In this document: positions 46,309 through 54,839 of the stretch, piece after piece | Position numbering within the stretch: position 1 is the stretch's first letter | How the letters are laid out: each line of letters opens with the position of its first letter | Source of the DNA: Rhizobium sp. NXC14 | GTDB taxonomy: Bacteria; Pseudomonadota; Alphaproteobacteria; Rhizobiales; Rhizobiaceae | DNA: 64,000 nucleotides | Reading direction: 5' to 3' | Assembly (NCBI RefSeq): GCF_002117485.1 | Contig: NZ_CP021030.1 | Location: 251,001-315,000 of the forward strand | The notes under the pieces: model-generated | The model's database searches: none | Seen by the model: only the letters and a program-made list of their open reading frames with translations | Told to the model about the DNA's origin: nothing | Made by a program: the position numbers and the translations under genes

Positions 46309-47412
46309 TCAGTCTCCGTCCGAAAAGGAAAAGCCGGCCGAAAGGCCGATGGCCGAGCCATATTCGTCGCTGATTCTGGTAATCAGCTGGCGGCTGTCGG
46401 CGAGCAACGCTTCGAGTTTGGCCTTCTCGGCATCGCTCACGGCGACGTCAATGTCGGGATTGAGCTTCGGCACGCTGTCGAGCAGCGATTTGAAATCCGC
46501 GTCGATCGAGGCGGCGACCGACCGCTTGTCCGTCGGCAGAAGCTCGGCCATGCCGGCCTTCTGCCAGAGCGTGCGCAGGCCTTCCAGATTGGCGGCCATC
46601 GATTTCCAGGTGTTCTTTGAACGCCAGTAGATGGCCATGCGCGGGCGCGGCACGGTGTCCTTGCCCTTGTAGAACTGCTCCAGCCGCTGGTCGCGGACAT
46701 TCTCTGCGCCGTGGACGAGAATGCCGAGCAGCGCAGTCACGGCTTCCTTGTTGTCCATGAAATCATTGCTCTGCGGGCCCGGATGTTTCCAGCTCGCCTG
46801 CACGCCATCGGGTTTTTCCCAGGCCGCGACGACTTCGCCTGCCTCACGCTGGATATTGCCGGCGACCGCAGCACCGTAAAGGCAGCGGAATCCGCCCTTC
46901 TGCTTGAGGAGATCGTCGGAGCCGTTGCCATAGAGCACATATTCCAGCGCCGTCAGGCCCTGCAGCGCGACGCTCTTGCCGGCGATCGCATCGACGGTCG
47001 CGTCCTTAGGATCCGCCTTGGCGATCAGCGCTTGCACCTGCTTCAGGCCGACACCCTTGCGGTCGGGATAGAACAGGATGTGCTCGAAGAGATTGTCCTG
47101 GATGACCGGCCCCGTCTGGACGATCTCGATGATCGACCAGTAGCGGATCGTGTCGTCGAAGGCGGATTTCGCCTTGTCGAGCGTCTGTTGCGTGCCGCCG
47201 TCACAGAGATCCTTCATCGCGGTCGTCAGCCGGGCGGCCGATTGCTGCATATTGCGATAGCCGGGGCGGATCACCTCATCGACGGCGCGCTGCATGACGG
47301 CGGGAACGGCATCCTCATTCAGCCCTGCCGGAGGAGCGGCGGTCTCAGCGGCCGCCGATGTGGCGAGGCCGATCAGAGTGAGGCAGAGCAGGGGGTGCCA
47401 AAGGCGCATCAA
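46309..47412 (-). CDS. Second imelysin-family (M75) periplasmic protein
   Basis: Exported protein of 367 residues (signal peptide about 1-22). The two-bundle imelysin domain spans about 35-345. The place of the family metal motif GxHxxE reads GLTALE (152-157): the glycine and glutamate are kept but the histidine is threonine. It is therefore probably structural or binds differently from IrpA. Its start overlaps the stop of the dihaem gene by four bases, so it is coupled to it. Confidence 0.87.
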   Translation of the reverse strand: MMRLWHPLLCLTLIGLATSAAAETAAPPAGLNEDAVPAVMQRAVDEVIRPGYRNMQQSAARLTTAMKDLCDGGTQQTLDKAKSAFDDTIRYWSIIEIVQTGPVIQDNLFEHILFYPDRKGVGLKQVQALIAKADPKDATVDAIAGKSVALQGLTALEYVLYGNGSDDLLKQKGGFRCLYGAAVAGNIQREAGEVVAAWEKPDGVQASWKHPGPQSNDFMDNKEAVTALLGILVHGAENVRDQRLEQFYKGKDTVPRPRMAIYWRSKNTWKSMAANLEGLRTLWQKAGMAELLPTDKRSVAASIDADFKSLLDSVPKLNPDIDVAVSDAEKAKLEALLADSRQLITRISDEYGSAIGLSAGFSFSDGD

Positions 47413-49001
47413 AGTGACTCCAGGAATGTGATCAGGGCCGCCCGGTCGTCTTTCGACAGGAAGGAGAAAGCGTTGCGGGCCTTTTCAGCTTCGCCGCCAT
47501 GCCAGAGAATCGCCTCGGTGACATTTCGCGCGCGGCCGTCATGCAGGAAAAAGCTGTGTCCGCTGATAGTCCGGGTCAGTCCTATACCCCATAGCGGCGG
47601 CGTGCGCCATTCACGTCCGCTTGCAAGCCCGACCTGTTGCCCATCGGCCAGACCCTCGCCCATGTCGTGCAGGAGAAAGTCGGAATAGGGCCAGATCAGC
47701 TGGAAGGATTGCGCCTTTTCGGCTGCATCCCGGCGGGTGACAAATTTCGGCACATGGCAGGAAATGCAGCCGGTTTCGTAAAAAATCCGCTTGCCCCGCA
47801 GTGTCTCGGGAAAGCTCGCCTTGCGCCGCGCCGGCACGGCGAGATTTTCGGAATAGAAGGTCACGAGGTCGAGAACGGGGCCTGGGGCTTCTTCTGCACC
47901 CAGCCGTTTCTGCACCCCTGTCGGCATCTCAAGGCATTTTTCTTCCGGCTTGGTGCAATCGCCATGTGCATCCGGCTGGTCCGGCGTCGAGATGCCGATA
48001 TCGTTGGCGAAGGCATCGGCGCTCTGATCGCGCACGGTGGCGTTTTGCGCCTTCCAGCCGAAACGACCGAGTGCGATCTTGCCGCTGCGATGGTCGCGCA
48101 CGATCGCCGCCTTGCCCGAAATGCCGTCGCCATCTGCATCATCAGGATCGGCATGGGCAAGAATGTCCGCTTCCGGAATGGCTTCGATCAGCCCAAGGCC
48201 GATCATCGCCGGGGCCACGCGCGCCGAAATGGTCGTCGCCTTGTCGAGCGGCCCGTAAGCGAGGTTCGTCGCCGCATAATGCGGCCGGCGAAGCGATACT
48301 TTTTCACCGTCGCCGAGCGTCACCGTCTCCACATCATAAGTGATCGCCATCCGGCCTTCTGCGGCAAGGCCGGGGACGGCAAGGTCCTGCAGTTGATGGC
48401 CATAGACCGGATCGGGAAAGTTCACCACGTCGGCATTGGCGATCGCCTTTTCTTCCTCCGGCGTGATCGCCGCGCGTGCCAGACGCAGGAACATCGAGGT
48501 GGCGCTTGTGGCCCCCTCCGGCGGTCTGCCCCGGCCGTCGTTGACATGGCAACTCATGCAGGAGCGGGCGTTGAAGAGCGGCCCGAGGCCGTCGGAGGCC
48601 TGCGTCGAGGACGGAGCGGACACCCAGAGCTTGCGGAAGAGAGCATTGCCGAGCTTGAAATTCTGCTCTTCCTCGAGGGGGATGTTGGCGGAAATATGCG
48701 AGAAGCTGTCTTCATTGACAGGGTCGATCGAGGTCGTAGCACCCGCCTGCATCGCTTCGTATTGTTCGGCCTTGGAAAAATTCTCGGTTGGCCGCGTGAC
48801 GTCGGCAACGCGTTTGAGATCGGCCTCGGAAAGGTCCGTTCGTCTGGTCGGCAAGTCGAAGCCGTAGGCGAGAGCGAGGGGCGCTCCTGCAAGGGCGGCG
48901 AAGGTGGCGATGCGGAGAGACAGGTGGGATTTTGAGGAGAGACGAGCGTGCCGCCCGGCAAACTCAACGGTGCTGGCGCGCGTTGCCCGCTCTACTCCCA
49001 C
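47409..49001 (-). CDS. Dihaem c-type DUF1111 (thiol oxidoreductase-like) protein
   Basis: Periplasmic electron-transfer protein of 530 residues with two covalent haem sites, C148/C151/H152 in RSCMSCH and C412/C415/H416 in GCISCH. A hydrophobic export signal lies at about 30-46 after an unusually long N-region. The GTG at 49001 is chosen because GAGGAAGGG precedes it; ATG 49073 or a later start near residue 28 are alternatives. DUF1111 proteins resemble dihaem peroxidases (MauG-like). In this cluster it may oxidise or reduce iron for the imelysins (inference). Confidence 0.88.
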   Translation of the reverse strand: MGVERATRASTVEFAGRHARLSSKSHLSLRIATFAALAGAPLALAYGFDLPTRRTDLSEADLKRVADVTRPTENFSKAEQYEAMQAGATTSIDPVNEDSFSHISANIPLEEEQNFKLGNALFRKLWVSAPSSTQASDGLGPLFNARSCMSCHVNDGRGRPPEGATSATSMFLRLARAAITPEEEKAIANADVVNFPDPVYGHQLQDLAVPGLAAEGRMAITYDVETVTLGDGEKVSLRRPHYAATNLAYGPLDKATTISARVAPAMIGLGLIEAIPEADILAHADPDDADGDGISGKAAIVRDHRSGKIALGRFGWKAQNATVRDQSADAFANDIGISTPDQPDAHGDCTKPEEKCLEMPTGVQKRLGAEEAPGPVLDLVTFYSENLAVPARRKASFPETLRGKRIFYETGCISCHVPKFVTRRDAAEKAQSFQLIWPYSDFLLHDMGEGLADGQQVGLASGREWRTPPLWGIGLTRTISGHSFFLHDGRARNVTEAILWHGGEAEKARNAFSFLSKDDRAALITFLESL

Positions 49002-49084
49002 ATTCCCTTCCTCGGGTTTAACCCTCTGGCGGAGACCTGAGGACACAGGAATGAGGGAGGTAATAGACGGCATTTCAAGAGTCC

Positions 49085-49118
49085 GGGCCGCTCCGGCTGT
49101 CGAGGCGGCCCGCCTTTT
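49085..49118 (+). terminator. Hairpin with T tract between irpA and the dihaem gene
   Basis: The arms GGGCCGC and GCGGCCC are followed on the plus strand by GCCTTTTT. No plus-strand gene ends here. On the minus strand, that of the operon, the hairpin has no T tract. It may stabilise the irpA message or partly separate it from the downstream genes. Confidence 0.4.
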
Positions 49119-49121
49119 TGC

Positions 49122-50399
49122 TTATTTGAAGACGGCGTTAGGATTATCCAAGCTGTCGGAACCTTCAAGCTGAACCGTGCCGAGATCGAGTGCGGCAATA
49201 ACGCGCTGAATCGACTTCGTCTGGTCGATCAGCCCGTCGATGGCGGCCTGGACGACGGCATTGCCTTCCTTGTTGCCCTCGGCGATCATCTGGTCATACT
49301 TCTCGACCGTCTCGCCACGCTTGGCCATGGCGTTCATCGCATCGAGCGTCTTGTCGAGCTTGCCTTCCAGCTCGGCATCGAGCGCCTTGTCCTTGGCGGC
49401 GACGAGGTCGTGCAGCGACGGGCCACTGAGCTTGGTGCCGTCGACGCGGGTATAGTTGCCGGTATAGGCGGCGGCGATGCCGATCGCGTCGTTGAGATGC
49501 GAATTGTAGGTATTGTCCGAGAAGCAATCATGCTCTTCTTCCGGGTCGTGCAGCAGCAGGCCGAGTTTCATGCGCTCGCCGGCAAGTTCGCCGTAGGAGA
49601 GCGAGCCCATGCCGGTCAGGATGGCGACGAGACCGGCCTTCGGATCGGCTTCGACGTTCTTCGTCGCCACCCCGTCCGGCTTCCAGTTGTCGGTCATTTC
49701 CTGCAGGTCGGAAACGAGCAGGGTCGAGGCGGACTTCAGATATTCGGCGCGCCGGTCGCAATTGCCGTGCGTGCAGTTCTTGAGGTCGTAATCCGTTGCC
49801 GGGCGGTTGCCGGCGCCCGGACCGGTGCCGTTCAGATCCTGGCCCCAGAGAAGGAATTCGATGGCGTGATAGCCGGTCGCCACATTGGCTTCGATGCCGC
49901 CGGCTTCGGCGAGCGTGCCGGAGAGGAAATCAGGCGTCAGCTTCGAGGCGTCGACATCCTTGCCGTCGATCTTGATCGTCTTGTTGGCGATGACATTGGC
50001 CACATAGAGCGAGTTTTCGTCGCTCTCTGTCCCGTAGGCGGCATCGACATAATCGATCAGGCCCTCGTCGAGAGGCCACGCATTGACCTTGCCTTCCCAG
50101 TCGTCGACGATCGGATTGCCGAAACGATAGACTTCGGTCTGCTGGTAGGGCACGCGCGCCTTGACCCAGGCATCCCTGGCGGCCTTCATCGTCTCATCGG
50201 TCGGCGCCTTCAGGAAGGCGTCGATGGCGGCGTCGAGCGCCTTGGCCGTCGTCAGCGAGTCCTCGTATTTGGCATGCGCCACTTCGGCATAATGTTTCAC
50301 CACGGCGCTAGCTTCGGTCTCGGCCTGCGCGGGAAGGGCGAGCAGAGCGGCGGGAGCAATCGCCAGCACGGCTGCGCGGAATTTGCTGTTGAGCTTCAT
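49122..50399 (-). CDS. irpA: Imelysin-family iron-regulated protein IrpA
   Basis: Exported periplasmic protein of 425 residues (signal peptide about 1-28, VLAIAPAALLALPAQA). The intact imelysin metal motif is GYHAIE (G176, H178, E181) followed by FLLWGQDLNGTG. Paired cysteines lie in NCTHGNCDRR. This M75/IrpA type is iron-regulated in many bacteria and is thought to help periplasmic iron handling. CAGGAGAGG lies before ATG 50399. It is the first gene of a four-gene minus-strand cluster, with a degenerate Irr box 76 bases upstream. Confidence 0.9.
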   Translation of the reverse strand: MKLNSKFRAAVLAIAPAALLALPAQAETEASAVVKHYAEVAHAKYEDSLTTAKALDAAIDAFLKAPTDETMKAARDAWVKARVPYQQTEVYRFGNPIVDDWEGKVNAWPLDEGLIDYVDAAYGTESDENSLYVANVIANKTIKIDGKDVDASKLTPDFLSGTLAEAGGIEANVATGYHAIEFLLWGQDLNGTGPGAGNRPATDYDLKNCTHGNCDRRAEYLKSASTLLVSDLQEMTDNWKPDGVATKNVEADPKAGLVAILTGMGSLSYGELAGERMKLGLLLHDPEEEHDCFSDNTYNSHLNDAIGIAAAYTGNYTRVDGTKLSGPSLHDLVAAKDKALDAELEGKLDKTLDAMNAMAKRGETVEKYDQMIAEGNKEGNAVVQAAIDGLIDQTKSIQRVIAALDLGTVQLEGSDSLDNPNAVFK

Positions 50400-50474
50400 A
50401 ATCCTCTCCTGTGACGGATATTCCGTCGGGCTCCGTCTCTTCGCGCAAAAGTAAACTGGTGTCAAACGCTCTAG

Positions 50475-50491
50475 TTTGGAATGATTTTAAC
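50475..50491. promoter_or_regulatory. Degenerate ICE-type box upstream of irpA
   Basis: TTTGGAATGATTTTAAC matches 11 of 14 arm positions of TTTAGAA-N3-TTCTAAA. It lies 76 bases upstream of the irpA start, inside the 195-base gap 50400-50594. It is weaker than the mbfA box, so binding by Irr needs proof. Confidence 0.45.
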
Positions 50492-50594
50492 TGGGGGCGA
50501 GCCGGAACAGCCACTCTTTCAGCTGCATCGGCCTGAAAACACCACCGTCACTTTCCCGAAATGGCGGTCCCAATCTGCGGCTCTCGCGGGGGTC

Positions 50595-51884
50595 TCAGCC
50601 CTTGCGCTGCATGCGGCAGAAGAAGAAGCCGTCCGTATCGGTGGAAGCCGGTGTCAGCGTCACCGTCAGACCATCGGAGGAGTGCGGACGCGGCGCGTCT
50701 TTGCCGAAGAGAGCGTCCCAGGCGGGCAGGGCGCTGACGATCTCAAAATGAGCATTCCTGGCCGTAAAGCGGCGCACCTGCTCCTCATTTTCCTGAGGCA
50801 GCACCGAGCACGTGACGTAGATCAGCTCACCGCCCGGTTTGACGAAGCCGCTTGCCTGCGCCAGCGCGTCCTGCTGCTGGGCGGTGCGTTCGTCGAGGTT
50901 CTTCGCCGTCAGCCGCCATTTAGTATCGGGGCGGCGGCGCCATGTGCCGGTGCCGGTGCAGGGCGCGTCGACCAGCACCTTGTCGCAGCGCCCGGCAAGG
51001 CCCGAAAGCCCTCTGGCGTCGTCATGCACCTGGACATTGCGCGTGCCCGCCCGCTTCAGCCGCTCGATGATCGGCGCCAGCCGTTTGCGATCGGCGTCAT
51101 AGGCGTGAACCTGGCCCTTGTTTTGCATGGCGGCGGCCATGGCGAGCGTCTTGCCGCCGCCGCCGGCGCAATAATCGAGGATCTGTTCGCCATCGCGCGC
51201 CTGCACCAGATCGGCGACGATCTGCGAACCCTCGTCCTGAACTTCGAACCAGCCTTTCTGGAACGAAAGCTCGGCTGTCACGTTGGGAAGACGCGAGGCG
51301 CCTTCGCCTGCGGCAATCCGGATGCCGTAACGGGCGATCTTCGCCGCATGCGCGCCGGCTCTTTCGAGCGCCTTGACCGCCTTGTCGCGCGAAGCCTTTA
51401 AAATGTTGGCGCGCAGATCGAGCGTCGGGCGGGCCGCGAGCGCCTGTGCTTCGGCGAGCCAGCCCGTGCCGAAAGACTGTTCGAAGGAGGATTGAACCCA
51501 TTCGGGAATATCGCCGCGGATATGCGGTGGCGCGTCTTCGAGCGAGCGGCTGCTAAAGGCGGCAAGGGCTTCGGGTGAAAGTGGCGCCGGCGCGAATTTG
51601 TCGTCGGCCAGCTCGGCGGCAAGGCTTTCGGGCGTGAAACCCCATTGACGGAACATGACGGCGTGGGCAATGGCCGCAGCGCTGTCGTCATCCATCAGCC
51701 AGGCATGCGAAAGCCGCATGCGCAAGGCGTCGTAGACGATGTTGCCGAGCGCGGCACGATCGCCGGAACCGGCGAAGCGATGGGCAAGGCCCCAGTCCTT
51801 GAGTGCGTCGGCGACGGGTCGCTTGCGGGCATCGATGTCCGCGAGCACAGAAATCGCCCCTTCGAGGCGGCCGCCCAGACGCAT
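50595..51884 (-). CDS. RsmB/NOP2-family RNA cytosine methyltransferase
   Basis: SAM-dependent rRNA m5C methyltransferase of 429 residues. An N-terminal RNA-binding domain (about 1-150) is followed by the Rossmann domain with ILDYCAGGGGKTLAMAA (SAM site), VHAYDADRKRL, and the two catalytic cysteines, DAPCTGTGTW (motif IV) and VTCSVLPQENE (motif VI). The exact target base cannot be told; it resembles RsmB most. The gene is intact and separate from the irpA promoter region. Confidence 0.92.
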   Translation of the reverse strand: MRLGGRLEGAISVLADIDARKRPVADALKDWGLAHRFAGSGDRAALGNIVYDALRMRLSHAWLMDDDSAAAIAHAVMFRQWGFTPESLAAELADDKFAPAPLSPEALAAFSSRSLEDAPPHIRGDIPEWVQSSFEQSFGTGWLAEAQALAARPTLDLRANILKASRDKAVKALERAGAHAAKIARYGIRIAAGEGASRLPNVTAELSFQKGWFEVQDEGSQIVADLVQARDGEQILDYCAGGGGKTLAMAAAMQNKGQVHAYDADRKRLAPIIERLKRAGTRNVQVHDDARGLSGLAGRCDKVLVDAPCTGTGTWRRRPDTKWRLTAKNLDERTAQQQDALAQASGFVKPGGELIYVTCSVLPQENEEQVRRFTARNAHFEIVSALPAWDALFGKDAPRPHSSDGLTVTLTPASTDTDGFFFCRMQRKG

Positions 51885-52028
51885 TCACATATCTCCTGTT
51901 GCCGTACCGTGCGAACGATCCGCACCCAGAGGTCGGGCGGATTGTTTACAGGTTTCGATCGCGTGGTAACCGCGATTGGCGGCAAGAGCAAGCGCCGCTG
52001 ACGGTGCAGCCGGTTGCAAGCTCCGGAC

Positions 52029-52391
52029 TTAGCTGATCACTTGGTAGCAGACCTTCGCCGTGCCGGAGCTCACCATGCCGATATTCTGTGCGGCGGCGCG
52101 CGACAGATCGAGCACACGGCCGCGGATGAACGGGCCGCGATCATTGATGCGGACGACGACGGTGCGCCCATTGTTGCGGTTGGTGACCTTGACCTTGGTG
52201 CCGAATGCGAGCGAACGATGCGCGGCAGTCAAGACGGCGGGGTTCATACGTTCTCCGGAAGCAGTTTTGGAGTGAAGAGCGTACCACGAAGCACCGCCAC
52301 AGCCATTTGCAGCAAAACCTTCCGCCGGAAGCATGGAAGAGCAGGCTGCAATAGTTGCGGCAGCGATAATAGAACGGCTGATTTTCTTCAA
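52029..52391 (-). CDS. RlpA-like exported double-psi beta-barrel protein
   Basis: Short exported protein of 120 residues: a signal peptide (about 1-28) and then a single RlpA-like DPBB domain ([28 protein letters not shown] in outline, with catalytic-type [10 protein letters not shown], then [20 protein letters not shown]). It lacks the SPOR domain of full RlpA, so it is a minimal lytic transglycosylase-like form. A cysteine near the signal cleavage point (C17) might make it a lipoprotein, but the lipobox is poor. Upstream is a 409-base AT-rich gap. Confidence 0.85.
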   Translation of the reverse strand: MKKISRSIIAAATIAACSSMLPAEGFAANGCGGASWYALHSKTASGERMNPAVLTAAHRSLAFGTKVKVTNRNNGRTVVVRINDRGPFIRGRVLDLSRAAAQNIGMVSSGTAKVCYQVIS

Positions 52392-52800
52392 AACGGAGTA
52401 TCCCTCAACTATTGAACTCGACGCCCTGGCAGGCGGCGGGGCTTAAATCCGTGGAAAAATGGCAAAAAAGTGCCGCATTAGATCACGGAATATTACAGTA
52501 TGTAATATTTGCCAGACCCTTGATAAAAAATGAGAATTTGCCGCGCATGGCGATATGAGAAAAAAACGCAATGAAATCAGCTAAAATTCAAATGATTTTT
52601 CCGGGGACGCCCTAAACTTCGCGGCCCTCACAAAAATCACGGAATATTTTTTCTGACTTCGCCATATTTCCCGCCACATTTGCGCAAATTCAAAGGCTGT
52701 TAACCATGATATGCGGCGAGAATTGTTCTGCCAACTGTGTAAAGTAGGAATTTCCTACTCAATTTGGGTGATAACCCCGGTCACCTTAAGCGGCTCGGAT
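52392..52800. other. AT-rich gap upstream of the RlpA-like gene
   Basis: 409 bases, much richer in A/T than the genes around. It holds a 13-base direct repeat ATCACGGAATATT (52482-52494 and 52636-52648), a palindrome GTAGGAATTTCCTAC at 52744-52758, and a TTAACCAT CtrA-like half-site near 52701. The only possible gene is the 13-codon frame at 52706. Confidence 0.55.
52706..52747 (+). CDS. Possible 13-residue cysteine-rich peptide (uncertain)
   Basis: An ATG at 52706 with AAAGG nine bases before it opens a frame reading MICGENCSANCVK, three cysteines each four residues apart. Its stop overlaps the palindrome GTAGGAATTTCCTAC. The cysteine spacing and the ribosome-binding site are unusual for chance, but the frame is tiny, so a leader peptide or nothing at all is equally possible. 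No homologue is recalled. Confidence 0.25.
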   Translation: MICGENCSANCVK

Positions 52801-53670
52801 TTACCCGCGCCAGCGCCCGTCCTGCCACAATTGAGCAAGCGACATCGAATAGTTCGGGAAGGAAAATCGGAAACCGGCCGCCTTCAGTTTCGCATTGGAA
52901 ACCCGCTTGTTCTCGCCGTAGAAAGAACGCGCCATCGGCGTCAGTTCGGCGGTTTCGAAAGCCTGTTCCGGAGGCGGCTCGACGCCCATCAGCCGTGCCG
53001 CCTCGACGATCACATCCTGCGGCGGCCCAGGCTGGTCGTCGGTGACATTATAGATGCCGCCGAGCCCGCGCTCCGACAGGAAGCGCGCCGCCGCGCCGAT
53101 ATCCTCGACGCGGATGCGGTTGAAGACCTGGTCCTTCTTGATCAGCCGCCGCGCCGTGCCTTTTTCTAGGTTGCAGAAGGCATTGCGGCCCGGCCCGTAA
53201 ATCCCGGAAAGCCGCAGCACGGCCGCCGGCACGCCGCGCCTCGCGCCCATTGCCAGCCAGCCCTCTTCTGCCTCGAGCCGCTCCTTCGACCGTCCGGAGA
53301 CGGGCACGCACGGTGTTTCCTCGTCGACCCATGCGCCCTTGTGATCGCCATAGACGCCGACGGTGGAGAGATAGCCGATCCATTCAAGCCTCGGCAGCAG
53401 GCTCGCGCCGTCATTATCGAGCAGCCACAGCAGCGGGTCGGCCTTTCCCGGCGCGATCGACTGCACGAGATGGGTGACATCGGCCAAAGCCCGGACGAGC
53501 TGCTCTTCCAAGGTTTCGCCATCGAACAGGAATGCCTCGATGCCGGCGCGACGGAGCGCTTCCATCTTCTCTGTCGAACGGGTCGTTCCGGACACGCGCA
53601 CGCCGTCGCCGGCGAAGGCCTTGGCGATCGCCGTACCGGAAAAACCGCAGCCAAAGATCATCACATGCAT
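52801..53670 (-). CDS. NAD-dependent epimerase/dehydratase-like protein
   Basis: Extended SDR of 289 residues. The nucleotide loop IFGCGFSGTAIAKAF lies at the very N-terminus. Strands with YLSTVGVYGDHKGAWVDE and AVLRLSGIYGPGRNAF follow the YeeZ-like epimerase pattern; the usual Tyr-xxx-Lys is not clear, so the catalytic role is uncertain. ATG 53670 shares its first base with the queG stop TGA, so it is coupled to queG. The longer frame to 53694 is rejected. Confidence 0.85.
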   Translation of the reverse strand: MHVMIFGCGFSGTAIAKAFAGDGVRVSGTTRSTEKMEALRRAGIEAFLFDGETLEEQLVRALADVTHLVQSIAPGKADPLLWLLDNDGASLLPRLEWIGYLSTVGVYGDHKGAWVDEETPCVPVSGRSKERLEAEEGWLAMGARRGVPAAVLRLSGIYGPGRNAFCNLEKGTARRLIKKDQVFNRIRVEDIGAAARFLSERGLGGIYNVTDDQPGPPQDVIVEAARLMGVEPPPEQAFETAELTPMARSFYGENKRVSNAKLKAAGFRFSFPNYSMSLAQLWQDGRWRG

Positions 53671-54827
53671 CAGTTCACTCCCGCCAGGCGCCATTCGTTG
53701 CGTACCTCGTCATCGCTTTCATCAACTCTTTGCGCGGCAAAGGCCGAGAATTCGTCAGCCTTCATCAGCCTTGAAAGCGCCCAGACCGCCATCCCCCGCA
53801 CCACCGGCGAGGCGTCGTCGGCGAGTAGGCGGCATTGCGGGATGAGCGCCCTCTCGCGGGAATTGCCGGCAGCGATCAGCACATTGCGGATGAAACGATC
53901 GCGGCCGATCCGCTTGACCGGCGAGCCGCTGAAAAAGGAGCGGAAGGCGGCGTCGTCGAGCGTCAGCAGAAAGGCGATCGACGGCTGCTTCAGCTCTTCG
54001 CGCGCCTGCAGCTTCATTTCGGAGGCGGAGCTTGCGAACTTGTTCCAGGGGCAGGCGGCGAGACAGTCGTCGCAGCCATAGATGCGGTTGCCGATCAGCA
54101 CCCGCAGCTCGGGGTCGATTGGCCCCTTGTGTTCGATGGTGAGATAGGAGATGCAGCGCCGCGCGTCGATCTGGTAAGGCGCCGGAAAGGCGGCGGTCGG
54201 ACAGATGTCGAGACAGGCGCGGCAGGAGCCGCAATGATCGATTTCCGGCGCATCGACGGCAAGATCGGCGGTGGTGAACATCGTGCCGAGAAACAGCCAC
54301 GAACCATGCGTGCGGCTGACGAGATTGGTGTGTTTGCCCTGCCAGCCGATACCGGCCGCCGCCGCCAACGGCTTTTCCATGACCGGCGCGGTATCGACGA
54401 ACACCTTCACATCGGCGTCGGCCCGCGCCGCAAAGCGGGTGGCGATCTCCTTCAACCGGCCCTTGATGAGGTCGTGATAATCGCGGTTGCGGGCATAGAC
54501 GGAGATCGCCGCTTTGTCGGGCTTGTCGAGGATGCCGCGCGGATCTTCTTCCGGGGCGTAGTTGAGGCCGAAGACGACGACCGATCGTACCTCGCTCCAG
54601 AGGGTCAGCGGATCGCCGCGCCGCTCGCGCGTCTCCGCCATCCACTCCATCGTCCCGTGCCGCCCGGCATCGATGAACTCACCGAGACGCCGTTTGGCTT
54701 CGGGGATCGCGTCAGGGCGCGTGATGCGGCAGAGATCGAAGCCTTTGGCGACCGATTCCGCCCGAACGAAGTCGGTCAAATTGTCGCGGCGCCGCCGCTC
54801 TTTGTCGTCTCTATAAGCTTCGGGCAT
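53670..54827 (-). CDS. queG: Epoxyqueuosine reductase
   Basis: Reduces epoxyqueuosine to queuosine in tRNA, using cobalamin and two [4Fe-4S] clusters; 385 residues. The catalytic aspartate is D146 in FVDTAP. The clusters use C199, C202, C205 and C209 ([13 protein letters not shown]) and C225, C252, C255 and C259 ([10 protein letters not shown]). HEAT-like helices follow in the C-terminal part (about 310-385). It is complete and coupled to the downstream epimerase gene by a one-base overlap; the upstream GST may be in the same transcript. Confidence 0.95.
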   Translation of the reverse strand: MPEAYRDDKERRRRDNLTDFVRAESVAKGFDLCRITRPDAIPEAKRRLGEFIDAGRHGTMEWMAETRERRGDPLTLWSEVRSVVVFGLNYAPEEDPRGILDKPDKAAISVYARNRDYHDLIKGRLKEIATRFAARADADVKVFVDTAPVMEKPLAAAAGIGWQGKHTNLVSRTHGSWLFLGTMFTTADLAVDAPEIDHCGSCRACLDICPTAAFPAPYQIDARRCISYLTIEHKGPIDPELRVLIGNRIYGCDDCLAACPWNKFASSASEMKLQAREELKQPSIAFLLTLDDAAFRSFFSGSPVKRIGRDRFIRNVLIAAGNSRERALIPQCRLLADDASPVVRGMAVWALSRLMKADEFSAFAAQRVDESDDEVRNEWRLAGVN

Positions 54828-54839
54828 GAAGAGCCCTCG

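Noticed and set aside
52711..53169. Plus-strand frame of 152 codons starting at an ATG in the RlpA gap
   Set aside because: Most of it is antisense to the epimerase gene, and it has no recognisable domain.
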